From JBGSKY01 sp041740995 (lineage in GTDB: Bacteria > Planctomycetota > Planctomycetia > Pirellulales > Pirellulaceae), in the NCBI GenBank assembly GCA_041740995.1, contig JBGSKY010000200.1, forward strand, positions 1 to 24,640: DNA of 24,640 nt, given 5' to 3'. The translations under genes were made by a program, and so were the position numbers. Each line of letters opens with the position of its first letter. Position 1 is the first letter of the stretch. A model generated the notes under the pieces. The model was given only the letters and a program-made list of their open reading frames with translations. It had not been told where the DNA came from and did no database searches. Positions 15,306-22,795 of this stretch are shown piece by piece.

Positions 15306-16547
15306 ATGAAATTAGACATGCGATGGTCACTGATACTCCACGGGATTCTTTTTTGCTCCCAACGGTCTTGCTTGCTGCGAATTCTGTTGATCGTTACCTT
15401 TGCGAGTGGGACCGTGTCGTTAGCTCACGAAGGACACGATCATGGTGTTGAAGATTCCAGCCTGCGAGCTTGGACGTTTGCTGATTCGGGCTCGCATATT
15501 CATGGGGCCTTTGTTGCTGCGTTCGATGGGAAGGTTCAAGTTCGGCGCACCGATGGGAAAGTTGTTTCGCTTGAAATTGCGAAGTTGACTGAGCTTGACC
15601 AAAAATTGATTGAGCAAAAATCGGCTCACGTAAAGGCGTTGAATCAAGATATGAAGCTTGAAACAGTGTTCTCAAAACTCGTAGCCTCTACTGCAATTAG
15701 AAAACCGGCAATTGCTGACTCGTTCGAACCTTTCGCAAAACTTAACGCCCTCAAGTATCGACAGGACGACCGATTTTTCTACGTCGAATCCAATTCCATG
15801 CCAGACCATCGAATGATGGTCGGTATCACAGCCTGGCAACAACAGGTTCCGATTCCGCAGCCGTATTTCGGCAATAATGCCTGGCGAATTCCGCTAGAGC
15901 CGGTGGTTGCCAAGACTCCGTTATCAGCGAAGTCGCACTTCTTTCGTGGTGCGATTGCTTTGGCTGCCAACGGTGTTCCAATTTTCAATCCGATTAAGAA
16001 TGATAGACGGACCGACACATTGCTCGCTGGCGAATTAGATGAGTTCGGTGGTCATTGCGGTCGCGGTGATGACTATCACTATCACATCGCGCCAACACAT
16101 TTACAGGACATCGTTGGCAACGACAAACCAATTGCTTATGCGCTGGATGGTTATCCCATTTATGGATACGCTGAACCAAACGGGTCAACAGTCAAAGAGT
16201 TAGATTCTTTCAACGGCCATACAACTCCAGAGCTCGGCTATCACTACCACGCTACAAAGAAGTATCCGTACCTCAACGGCGGCTTTCATGGCGAAGTCAA
16301 AGAAGTCGATGGTCAAGTCGATCCACAACCACGAGACAGTGGAGTTCGACCTGCACTACCACCATTGCGAGGTGCAAAGATCACTGGCTTCGAAGCCAAG
16401 GACAACACGAGCTTCAGCGTCAAAGTTGAAGTTGGAAGCGAGACTCGCTATGTAGACTATGTCCTAAATGACGATGGTTCAGTTAAGTTCAACTTCATTG
16501 ATGGCAAAGGCAAAACGGTTACAGAAACCTATAAGTCTCGGCAATAA
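15306..16547 (+). CDS. Exported SHD1 + YHYH-domain protein, possibly 3'-truncated
   Basis: This 413-residue protein has a long N-terminal hydrophobic segment ending near TVSLA (about residue 40), so it is exported. Then comes HEGHDHG, an SHD1-like beta domain (about 55-110, around FVAAFDGKVQVRRTDGKVVS), and a YHYH domain (about 160-330). That domain carries GGHCGRGDDYHYH, YALDGYPIYGY and ELGYHYH, the family's conserved histidine-rich motifs, probably metal-binding. A beta-rich tail follows and the frame stops at TAA 16545-16547. The reading frame after that TAA continues without interruption into a PEBP domain, so the natural protein may be longer. The ATG is three bases after another frame's stop and has only a weak purine run as SD. 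The role is unknown. Confidence 0.8.
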   Translation: MKLDMRWSLILHGILFCSQRSCLLRILLIVTFASGTVSLAHEGHDHGVEDSSLRAWTFADSGSHIHGAFVAAFDGKVQVRRTDGKVVSLEIAKLTELDQKLIEQKSAHVKALNQDMKLETVFSKLVASTAIRKPAIADSFEPFAKLNALKYRQDDRFFYVESNSMPDHRMMVGITAWQQQVPIPQPYFGNNAWRIPLEPVVAKTPLSAKSHFFRGAIALAANGVPIFNPIKNDRRTDTLLAGELDEFGGHCGRGDDYHYHIAPTHLQDIVGNDKPIAYALDGYPIYGYAEPNGSTVKELDSFNGHTTPELGYHYHATKKYPYLNGGFHGEVKEVDGQVDPQPRDSGVRPALPPLRGAKITGFEAKDNTSFSVKVEVGSETRYVDYVLNDDGSVKFNFIDGKGKTVTETYKSRQ

Positions 16548-16631
16548 GGACCTCGCCAACTGTTTCAACAGGCCGCTTCCCAAGCCAAGAACGCATTTAC
16601 TGCTTCAAGTTCCGCGATCGGCGCAGATGGA

Positions 16632-17036
16632 ATGATTCCAGCCGAATTCACTTGCGATGGCCAGAGCGCGTCACCACCGATCCAGTGGACAGGTGCGCCT
16701 GAGGGAACCAAATCGTTTGCGCTGAGTCTCTGGCACACAGCTCCCGATCAAGAAAAATCGTATTGGGTGATCTACAACATTCCAGCCAATGTCGATCACC
16801 TCGACAAGAATGATAGGCAGACTGGAACCGTCGGTTTGAACGACAAGAGAAAGACTGCCTACGATCCGATGTGTTCCAAAGGACCGGGCGTAAAACAATA
16901 TCACATTACAATCTATGCTTTGTCGTCCGAAGTCAAACTCACTAAGGGAAGCGACAATCGCACGAATTTATTGAAGGCAATCAAAGACATCAAGCTGGCC
17001 GAGACGACTCTCAATTTTCAGTATGAGCGAAAGTAG
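16632..17036 (+). pseudogene. YbhB/YbcL-type PEBP domain, split from upstream YHYH gene
   Basis: The frame encodes a PEBP (Raf-kinase-inhibitor-like) fold with IPAEFTCDGQSASPPIQW, YWVIYNIPANVDHL and GVKQYHITIYALS, the family's ligand-pocket blocks. It is in the same frame as the YHYH gene, 84 bases past its TAA. The intervening codons already read KNAFTASSSAIGADG, the expected first strand of the domain, so ATG 16632 would start inside the domain. No SD precedes that ATG. I infer the PEBP domain was the C-terminus of a YHYH-PEBP fusion broken by one stop. If translated from 16632 it would lack its first strand (134 residues). Recent sequencing error at 16545 is an alternative. Confidence 0.65.
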
Positions 17037-17154
17037 CCAAGCGTCTTCGTCACTCCCCGTCACCCCGTACTCGTGGAAATAAGTTGGGGGGGTGAGGGCT
17101 TCCCGAGTCGCGAAAAAGGCCAGCGTGTTTGCTGCATTTGCCCCTCATCCCCAG

Positions 17155-17186
17155 CCCTTCTACCCCGGATTACCAAGGGAGAAGGG
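17155..17186. repeat. Hairpin in decayed intergenic DNA
   Basis: CCCTTCT (17155-17161) and AGAAGGG (17180-17186) form a 7-bp stem with an 18-base loop. The surrounding CCCCTCATCCCCAGCCC has the look of dispersed intergenic repeats. Confidence 0.35.
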
Positions 17187-17224
17187 AGCCAGAATTGTTC
17201 ATTGTTTTCACAGTAATTCTCGAT

Positions 17225-17560
17225 GTGCTTCACCAAAATTCGTTGACCATTCCGCTGCTCATCTTATTAGGCATCGCAACACCTTATGCCAACGCTCAAA
17301 TCGGCAAAGGTAGCGGCACGAGTACGGGCAACCGGCTTGGCAACTACACTGAATCTCCGCCTCAGAACAACGCGCCCGAGCACTTGTTCAACATTATTCT
17401 TGGTCGCTCTACTGATCGCAATGTCACAGTCCGTGTTCTTTTTCACAAAGACGCGATAGCCTATATCGCCTAGGGAATTGATTCCAGGAAGCTCACTTCC
17501 AAGACGCCTAAATCGGAGTCCCTCAAACCGAAACAGCGCTATTACTACAAGCTTGTTTAA
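17225..17560 (+). pseudogene. Metallophosphoesterase (PhoD/purple-acid-type) N-terminal remnant
   Basis: From GTG 17225 the frame gives a signal peptide (LTIPLLILLGIATPYANAQ) and then LFNIILGRSTDRNVTVRVLF. It is interrupted by TAG 17471-17473, and resumes in frame with GIDSRKLTSKTP and LKPKQRYYYKLV before TAA 17558. ILGRxTDRxVTVxVL followed by YGxxxxKLTSKTP and LKPxxRYYYxL is the fibronectin-like N-terminal domain of exported metallophosphoesterases. The linker between KTP and LKP is shortened and the whole catalytic domain is absent. It is therefore a decayed 5' remnant. Family assignment is from pattern memory only. Confidence 0.55.
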
Positions 17561-18632
17561 CAACCCGATTCTGCGAGTGAACAATCGTCAGGCGAATACG
17601 GGAATGCTTCACCCGGAAGTGGCACAACCCGCAATGACTGAGCCTGCGATGCAGTCGGGTCCCATGATAACTTATAACTCGCTGGCCTGAGTTTCCACCA
17701 GCCACTGATTGACGAGGCCGAGGTTGCTCGCCATGCGGCAAGCAGGCTGTCGATCACTGGCGTTGGTTTATCCGAGTAAAATTTTTACGCCCTATTGAGT
17801 CGCCAGGGAAATAATCGCTTCCGATCCGTGTCGCTCTGACGCCCGCGTTTCAAGCCGGACATTTGCGTTAGCTGCGTCCTGGTTATCGAGAAACTCAGTC
17901 CAACGAAGGTTCTTCATCATCTCGCGAGAATGCGTTCCACGACATGCTTCGATTGGACCAGGGATGAAGTCGCTCGAAGCAATAACCAACGATCATTTCT
18001 TGTATGCAAGTGTCTGGCGATCGACAGTCTTCGAACCAACAAAGGCAGTCTTGGGTGGTACCAGCACGTTCGATCCGCTGATTCAAGAGATGTCACCCAT
18101 TGGTCCGGTACTGCCGTGGCACGACGTGCAGCGTCGCGTCTGAATCGGCCGCAAGTCGCGTTGAAGTTGGCCTTTATGCATCGTTCGGGAATGCGAGAAG
18201 CGATGAAAATGGATTTCAAGATCGGTGGACTTGTTTTGCTGTGGGTTGAATCAGCCTGATGATTGCAATACGAAACCTTAACGCTAAGCAGAAGTCCACA
18301 TAGCGGAACACAAGGATTTTGTCACCACAAGCGGGCGTACAAAATAATAACAAACAAACCTGTAATATCAGCCAATTGGAAGGCTTGGATTGTTTTTGAC
18401 AATGTCGACGATGAAGTGTTGACACGCATCGCAAGAAGATTACTATTCCGTTATACGGAATGCGAATTGGTTTTCGGTTCGTACGAGGTGGGGTTTGGTG
18501 TTGCGAAGCGGAACGCACCGAATCCGTCGTGGCAGATTTGCTTTTGACGCCACCGTTCAACACGACCGACGGGCGCCATGACAACTGCCTTTGATCTTTG
18601 ATGCAGACTCCTATAAAAACGAAGGGTTCCCG
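17561..18632. other. 1.07-kb stretch without a supportable gene
   Basis: Short frames exist on both strands but none shows a recognised family. The most protein-like is a 59-codon plus frame 17964-18143 (ATG start, MKSLEAITNDHFLYASVWRS...), which stops at TGA. A neighbouring frame continues with RVEVGLYASFGNARSDENG, which hints at a frameshifted former gene. A perfect palindrome ATTCCGTTATACGGAAT sits at 18445-18461. Overall it looks like eroded coding DNA. Confidence 0.45.
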
Positions 18633-19382
18633 ATGAGTTTTCGACAGCTTTGGTATACACCGCGATGTGTTCTTGCATTGGTGATTGCCGTCTCGCTAGC
18701 CACAGTGGCTAGTGCAGAACTTGTATTTGACTTTACGCCTGGCAACACGTACGTGAATACGGATTTTGATGGATTGGTGGGATGGCGTTTCACGACTACG
18801 CAAGATCTCGATATCACTCGTCTCGGTTTTTACGACACGAACATCAACATTGACGGAACGCCCGGTGGCGTTGATGGGAATGGCTTGTTCACGAGTCACC
18901 GTGTTGCAATCTTTTCGCAGGGCAGCAACACGATTTTGGCGGAGGCGACTGTCGCCTCCGGAACGGCGGCTGATTTGGTTTCTGGGTTCCGAATGGCTTC
19001 AGTGGTGGGTGGTCCATACAACTTGACTGCCGGTACTTATGACATCTTCGCACAGGTGTTGAGAGTTGGCGGTCTGTCCGATGGATATATCGACAGCACT
19101 TCGTCATTGACGGCAGAATCGGGAATTACGATCGGAGAGTCTAGGTTTTCAATTGGATCGCCAGTCAACGGATTCGGAGAAGCGTTTCTGGACTTCGATC
19201 CGACTGGCGGACTGGTCGTGGGTACAGAGGCTGCTGCGGGCCAGGGATATTTCGGCCCGACTTTTGAATTCACCGCGACTGCTGTACCTGAGCCTTCGTC
19301 ACTGTGCTTCGCATTCGTGGTAAGTGCTGTCGGCATCGCGAGGATACGGCGCCGTTGCACTCACCGCCGTGCTTCGTCGTGA
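18633..19382 (+). CDS. PEP-CTERM exported protein
   Basis: This protein is 249 residues from ATG 18633, which has AAGGG seven bases upstream; an in-frame TTG at 18591 is less likely. The signal peptide ends near TVASAELVF. The body is acidic, beta-rich and glycine-rich, including a DUF4082-like pattern (VGWRFTTTQDLDITRLGFYD). The C-terminus has the full PEP-CTERM signal: VPEPSS, a hydrophobic helix, then the basic cluster RIRRRCTHRR. Such proteins are sorted by exosortase and linked to exopolysaccharide or biofilm matrix. No exosortase gene is in the window. Role beyond that is unknown. Confidence 0.85.
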   Translation: MSFRQLWYTPRCVLALVIAVSLATVASAELVFDFTPGNTYVNTDFDGLVGWRFTTTQDLDITRLGFYDTNINIDGTPGGVDGNGLFTSHRVAIFSQGSNTILAEATVASGTAADLVSGFRMASVVGGPYNLTAGTYDIFAQVLRVGGLSDGYIDSTSSLTAESGITIGESRFSIGSPVNGFGEAFLDFDPTGGLVVGTEAAAGQGYFGPTFEFTATAVPEPSSLCFAFVVSAVGIARIRRRCTHRRASS

Positions 19383-19387
19383 CTAGC

Positions 19388-19415
19388 TTGACATCGGTAG
19401 ATTTCGTTTTATCGA
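19388..19415 (+). promoter_or_regulatory. Candidate promoter of the 543-residue protein
   Basis: A perfect TTGACA (19388-19393) is followed after 16 bases by TATCGA (19410-19415), a weak -10. It lies in the 72-base gap before ATG 19455, so the gene need not depend on the PEP-CTERM gene. Confidence 0.3.
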
Positions 19416-19454
19416 TGAATAGAGATATCGTTTAACAATTCCTTTTGAGATTCG

Positions 19455-21086
19455 ATGCGAAAAAATCCTCAAGTTCTGCAATGGCTGTTTGTTTTCCTAC
19501 TTGAAATCGGATCGGTGGGATTTGCGGGCGAGGTCCCTTTGATCGTTACGGGCTGGGATTCTCCCACGCCGGCTCAATATCGCGAGGGTCTCAAAGCGTT
19601 TGAAGAATGGGGTTTGTTTGATGGCACAACGATTCGGCCAACGCGGCAAACTACTTCGGGTGTCGTCGACGCGCAGAATGCTTTTGGACGGGAACCGTGG
19701 AGTTGGGACCAGTTCGCACCGGCACTCAAGGATCTGCAAGCGGCAAAAACAACGACTTGCCGTGAGACATTTCTGATGCTTTATTCCAATCCTGGCGACA
19801 TCGATTGGTTTGACGACACGGGCTGGAAAAACATCGTTCAACACTGTCGGTTTTTAGCACGTCTCGCAAAGCAAGGCGGTCTTAAAGGTTTGCTATTCGA
19901 CGCCGAGCCCTATTCGCCTCCCGCAAAGCAGTACCGTTATCAGGATCAAGCCAGTGCGGATCGTTATACATTCGACGAGTACCGAAAGCAGGCTCGATTG
20001 CGTGGTCGTGAAGTGATGGCGGCCATCTTGGAAGAGTTTCCCGATGTCGCAATTTTTGCTTATCGACTCTTTTCTGATCTGCTTGAACATCTCGATGCCG
20101 ATGACCCGGCAAGGGCGATGATAGGCGACACTTATGGACTACTTCCTCCGTTTGTCGATGGCTGGCTTGATGTCGCTACTGAACGAATCTCTATCATCGA
20201 AGGAACAGAGGACATTGGCTACCGAGCTAACTCGCAAGCAGAATACGACAGCGCCTTTACCGTCTTGCGACTGCGCATGCGGGAGTTTGTCGCGCCCGAA
20301 CACCGTGCGAAAGTGGACCGACAGTTTCGCGTCGGACAGAGTCTGTACCTGGACGCTTATATCAACCCCAAAGGAGACAACTGGCATATCGATCATACCG
20401 GCAGCACTCCATCGGCCAGGTTGACCGCCAATATCCAATCAGCTCGCTCGTCCAGTGATGGGTTGGTGTGGCTGTATGGCGAGCAGGAACGCTGGTGGGT
20501 GAGCAGTTCTCAGAATGTCCCGCTTTGGCCTGAGCGTTTTCCGGGATGTGACTTGGCAATTCAGCGTGCGGTCGATCCAGTGTCAGCCGCAAAGAATGCT
20601 TTCTCCAAGTACTCTGAATCGGAGAATCTGATTCGAAACGCAAACTTCTCTAATCGTCTTGCATCTTCGCAGGACCCAGATCATTGGTCTTTCTGGCAAG
20701 AGGATGATTCCAAGGGGGAATTCGTTTCTGGCAAGGGAGGAACCGGGCTTCGAGGTGCATCGGACGCCATTATTAGCCAGTCGATCCCTGTGACTCCTGG
20801 GAAGACGTATGCGGTACGCATTCGGGTAAAGCAATCCGGTCAAGGAGATGTAACGTTAAACATTGGATGGAAAGATGCAGACTCGCAGTGGTTGCACCAA
20901 ATCAAGCAGCGGAAATTTCATGCAGTAAAGCCAGTTGACTCCGATGGTACATCAGAAATCCTTGGTATTATCGAAGCCCCCGCAGGTGTTGGGCAGATGG
21001 TCTTCATGCCAGGCGTTAACGGCCAGTCCAACGCGACCGATGCAGTTAGATTCAGCAATGCAGCGGTTTTTACATTAACGCCGTAG
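19455..21086 (+). CDS. Exported protein of unknown function, TIM-barrel-like plus C-terminal jelly-roll
   Basis: I do not recognise this 543-residue protein by name. The N-terminus is a signal peptide ending near SVGFAGEVP. Residues about 25-370 alternate helices and strands like a TIM-barrel glycosidase. They include LIVTGWDSPTPAQYREGLKA, GLLFDAEPY with adjacent acidic residues (about 148-156) where a catalytic strand would end, and DGLVWLYGEQERWW near the barrel's end. Residues about 390-543 (NLIRNANFSNRLASSQDPDHWSFW through AVFTLTP) read like a carbohydrate-binding CBM4/9-type beta-sandwich. A polysaccharide-active or sugar-binding enzyme is a reasonable guess. The start at ATG 19455 has only GAG upstream. 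It follows the PEP-CTERM gene on the same strand. Confidence 0.6.
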   Translation: MRKNPQVLQWLFVFLLEIGSVGFAGEVPLIVTGWDSPTPAQYREGLKAFEEWGLFDGTTIRPTRQTTSGVVDAQNAFGREPWSWDQFAPALKDLQAAKTTTCRETFLMLYSNPGDIDWFDDTGWKNIVQHCRFLARLAKQGGLKGLLFDAEPYSPPAKQYRYQDQASADRYTFDEYRKQARLRGREVMAAILEEFPDVAIFAYRLFSDLLEHLDADDPARAMIGDTYGLLPPFVDGWLDVATERISIIEGTEDIGYRANSQAEYDSAFTVLRLRMREFVAPEHRAKVDRQFRVGQSLYLDAYINPKGDNWHIDHTGSTPSARLTANIQSARSSSDGLVWLYGEQERWWVSSSQNVPLWPERFPGCDLAIQRAVDPVSAAKNAFSKYSESENLIRNANFSNRLASSQDPDHWSFWQEDDSKGEFVSGKGGTGLRGASDAIISQSIPVTPGKTYAVRIRVKQSGQGDVTLNIGWKDADSQWLHQIKQRKFHAVKPVDSDGTSEILGIIEAPAGVGQMVFMPGVNGQSNATDAVRFSNAAVFTLTP

Positions 21087-21106
21087 ATACTCGGACACAA
21101 ACAATA

Positions 21107-21358
21107 TTAAGTCGGATCGCTGAAGACCTTCCGAATCGCTGCCTTGATTTCGTCGCCTTTGACTATCGCTGCTCCTTTAGGCGTCATCATGTTCGCGTGA
21201 TCAGCGACCATGGTCATGGCTTCTGGTTTTGCCATCGTCGCCGCCATCGATATTTCATGGGCCATCATCGATTCGCCTGCTTTCTCGACCATCTCGGGCA
21301 ATGCCATTTCCGGGGCCTTGTCCATTTGCATCGCTCCCTTGGCCATTGGATGCAACAT
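21107..21358 (-). pseudogene. Met-rich truncated SnoaL/DUF4440-like fragment
   Basis: The 83-codon frame from ATG 21358 is unusually rich in methionine through its first 60 residues. It then reads VADHANMMTPKGAAIVKGDEIKAA and RKVFSDPT, the opening of a SnoaL-like (DUF4440) domain, where a longer core should follow. It stops at TAA 21107, within 21 bases of the convergent 543-residue gene. The frame stays open upstream to 21457, and a GGAG there is better placed for an out-of-frame ATG (21366). I read it as a gene cut at its 3' end, but a short functional Met-rich protein is possible. Confidence 0.4.
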
Positions 21359-21672
21359 GTGATCATCGTTCTTTCTTCTCCAAAGTTGACCGGCAACGTG
21401 TAGCGTGTTAAAGACCTGTGCCCCAAGGTCGAGGCGTCCGGACAGTACCCAGGGCAAGTCAGTTGCAAATCAGTAAAAAGATAGAGGCGGCGTCTGGCTT
21501 TGGGTGGATGGGCAATTCAGCAAATCGTGTCTCCGGTAAACTTTTCAGAAAGTTCGCTGATCGAAGGTAAGGCCCTGTCGAATCGCCGCGTCTACCTTTT
21601 GGCAGGGGACAAATAGGACGAAGCAATCCACAATCTGAGCTGTTTTTCAGACGTTTTTCAGGAGTCGTTCAC
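21359..21672. promoter_or_regulatory. msrP upstream region with repeats
   Basis: There is no gene on either strand apart from upstream extension of the minus-strand fragment. It carries a perfect inverted repeat AACTTT-TCAG-AAAGTT (21539-21554). It also has a tandem direct repeat GTTTTTCAG at 21642-21650 and 21653-21661, with a related TTTTTCAG at 21684-21691 inside the gene. The second copy overlaps the AGGAG that serves as msrP's SD. These are plausible operator or mRNA-control sites. Confidence 0.35.
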
Positions 21673-22665
21673 TTGAGTGAGAATTTTTCAGGCAGTGAAC
21701 TTCGCGGCGAAGTCACGCCCCCAGCACTTTACGCCAACCGTCGCCGATTCATGCAAGGACTCGGGGCAGCCGGGACGCTTGCGGCCTCGGCTGGGATTTA
21801 CCGTTGGTTCAACCCGGTTCGCAAGATGGAACTGGAGACCGCCACGATCGCTGACTTGGCATCGGTCGAACTGACGCAAGATCAACGACGCGAACTGGGT
21901 TATCTCGTCGACGAGCCAATGACGAGCGAGTCCAACATCATCTCCTATAACAACTTCTACGAATTCACAACCGACAAAAATGCGGTTGCCGAAAAGGCCA
22001 AAAACTTCGATACGGCCGGCTGGCAGATTCGCGTTGAGGGAATGGTCCACAAGCCAACGACGTTCACGATTCCCGAACTCAAGTCGCTGGGGCCGATCGA
22101 AGAACGTATCTATCGGATGCGCTGCGTCGAAGCGTGGTCGATGGTGATCCCTTGGGCGGGCCTGCAGCTTTCTCACTTTATTGACGCGGTCGAGCCTATG
22201 ACCGAGGCGAAGTACGTCGCCTTCGAAACGCTTCACGATCCAGAGCGAATGCCAGGACAAAAGACTAAGGTGCTGCAATGGCCATATGTTGAAGGCCTGC
22301 GAATGGATGAAGCGATGCACCCACTCACGCTGTTGGCAGTTGGTTTATATGGGAAAGAGCTACCCGCGCAAGACGGCGCGCCCGTCAGACTCGTCACGCC
22401 CTGGAAGTATGGTTTCAAAGGCATCAAGTCAATCGTGAAGATAACCTTGCTATCCGAAGAGCCACCGACTAGCTGGAACCGATACGCGCCAATGGAGTAT
22501 GGATTTCTTGCCAACGTTAACCCGAACGTGCCACATCCGCGATGGAGCCAAGCGACAGAGCAACGCATCGGCGAAACCGGTCGCCGCAAAACATTGATGT
22601 TTAATGGCTACGAGTCGCAGGTTGCGTCGCTGTACGAAGGTCTTGATCTCTCGATCAACATCTAA
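21673..22665 (+). CDS. msrP: Methionine-sulfoxide reductase catalytic subunit MsrP (YedY)
   Basis: This 330-residue molybdopterin enzyme repairs methionine sulfoxide in periplasmic proteins. A Tat signal with RRRFMQGLGAAG (23-34) marks folded export. The sulfite-oxidase fold carries the Mo-ligand C151 in YRMRCVEAWSMVIPW. The C-terminal half has VRLVTPWKYGFKGIKSIVKI and TSWNRYAPMEYGFLANVNP, MsrP hallmarks. It starts at TTG 21673, supported by CAGGAG nine bases upstream; the next in-frame ATG (residue 27) would destroy the twin arginines. The last residues end LDLSINI as in MsrP. It is followed 130 bases on by its membrane partner, with a palindrome between. Confidence 0.96.
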   Translation: MSENFSGSELRGEVTPPALYANRRRFMQGLGAAGTLAASAGIYRWFNPVRKMELETATIADLASVELTQDQRRELGYLVDEPMTSESNIISYNNFYEFTTDKNAVAEKAKNFDTAGWQIRVEGMVHKPTTFTIPELKSLGPIEERIYRMRCVEAWSMVIPWAGLQLSHFIDAVEPMTEAKYVAFETLHDPERMPGQKTKVLQWPYVEGLRMDEAMHPLTLLAVGLYGKELPAQDGAPVRLVTPWKYGFKGIKSIVKITLLSEEPPTSWNRYAPMEYGFLANVNPNVPHPRWSQATEQRIGETGRRKTLMFNGYESQVASLYEGLDLSINI

Positions 22666-22694
22666 CTCGTAGAGTACGCGACGAATCAACTCTT

Positions 22695-22752
22695 AGCGGC
22701 AAGGCGCAAGCCCTCCGGTATCACGGCACCGGACGGCTGGCGCCATTCCGCT
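22695..22752. repeat. Large REP-like palindrome inside the msrPQ locus
   Basis: A 58-base imperfect hairpin is built from AGCGG/CCGCT, GGCGC/GCGCC, AGCC/GGCT and TCCGGT/ACCGGA around an 8-base loop. It fills most of the gap between msrP and the msrQ fusion gene. Its size and GC-rich stem suit a dispersed palindromic element; it could also stabilise or attenuate the transcript between the genes. Confidence 0.6.
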
Positions 22753-22777
22753 ACAAAAAATTTCTGACAAACGATTT

Positions 22778-22783
22778 TATAAT
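22778..22783 (+). promoter_or_regulatory. Consensus -10 close to the msrQ fusion start
   Basis: A perfect TATAAT ends 12 bases before ATG 22796, with no recognisable -35 at normal spacing and no SD before the ATG. If used, the transcript would be nearly leaderless. The surrounding AT-rich run makes a chance match possible. Confidence 0.3.
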
Positions 22784-22795
22784 TATTAATCAATC

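Noticed and set aside
13700..18600. Recoding (stop-codon reassignment) as the cause of interrupted genes
   Set aside because: The interrupting stops include TGA, TAA and TAG, and deletions accompany several of them, so ordinary decay explains them better.
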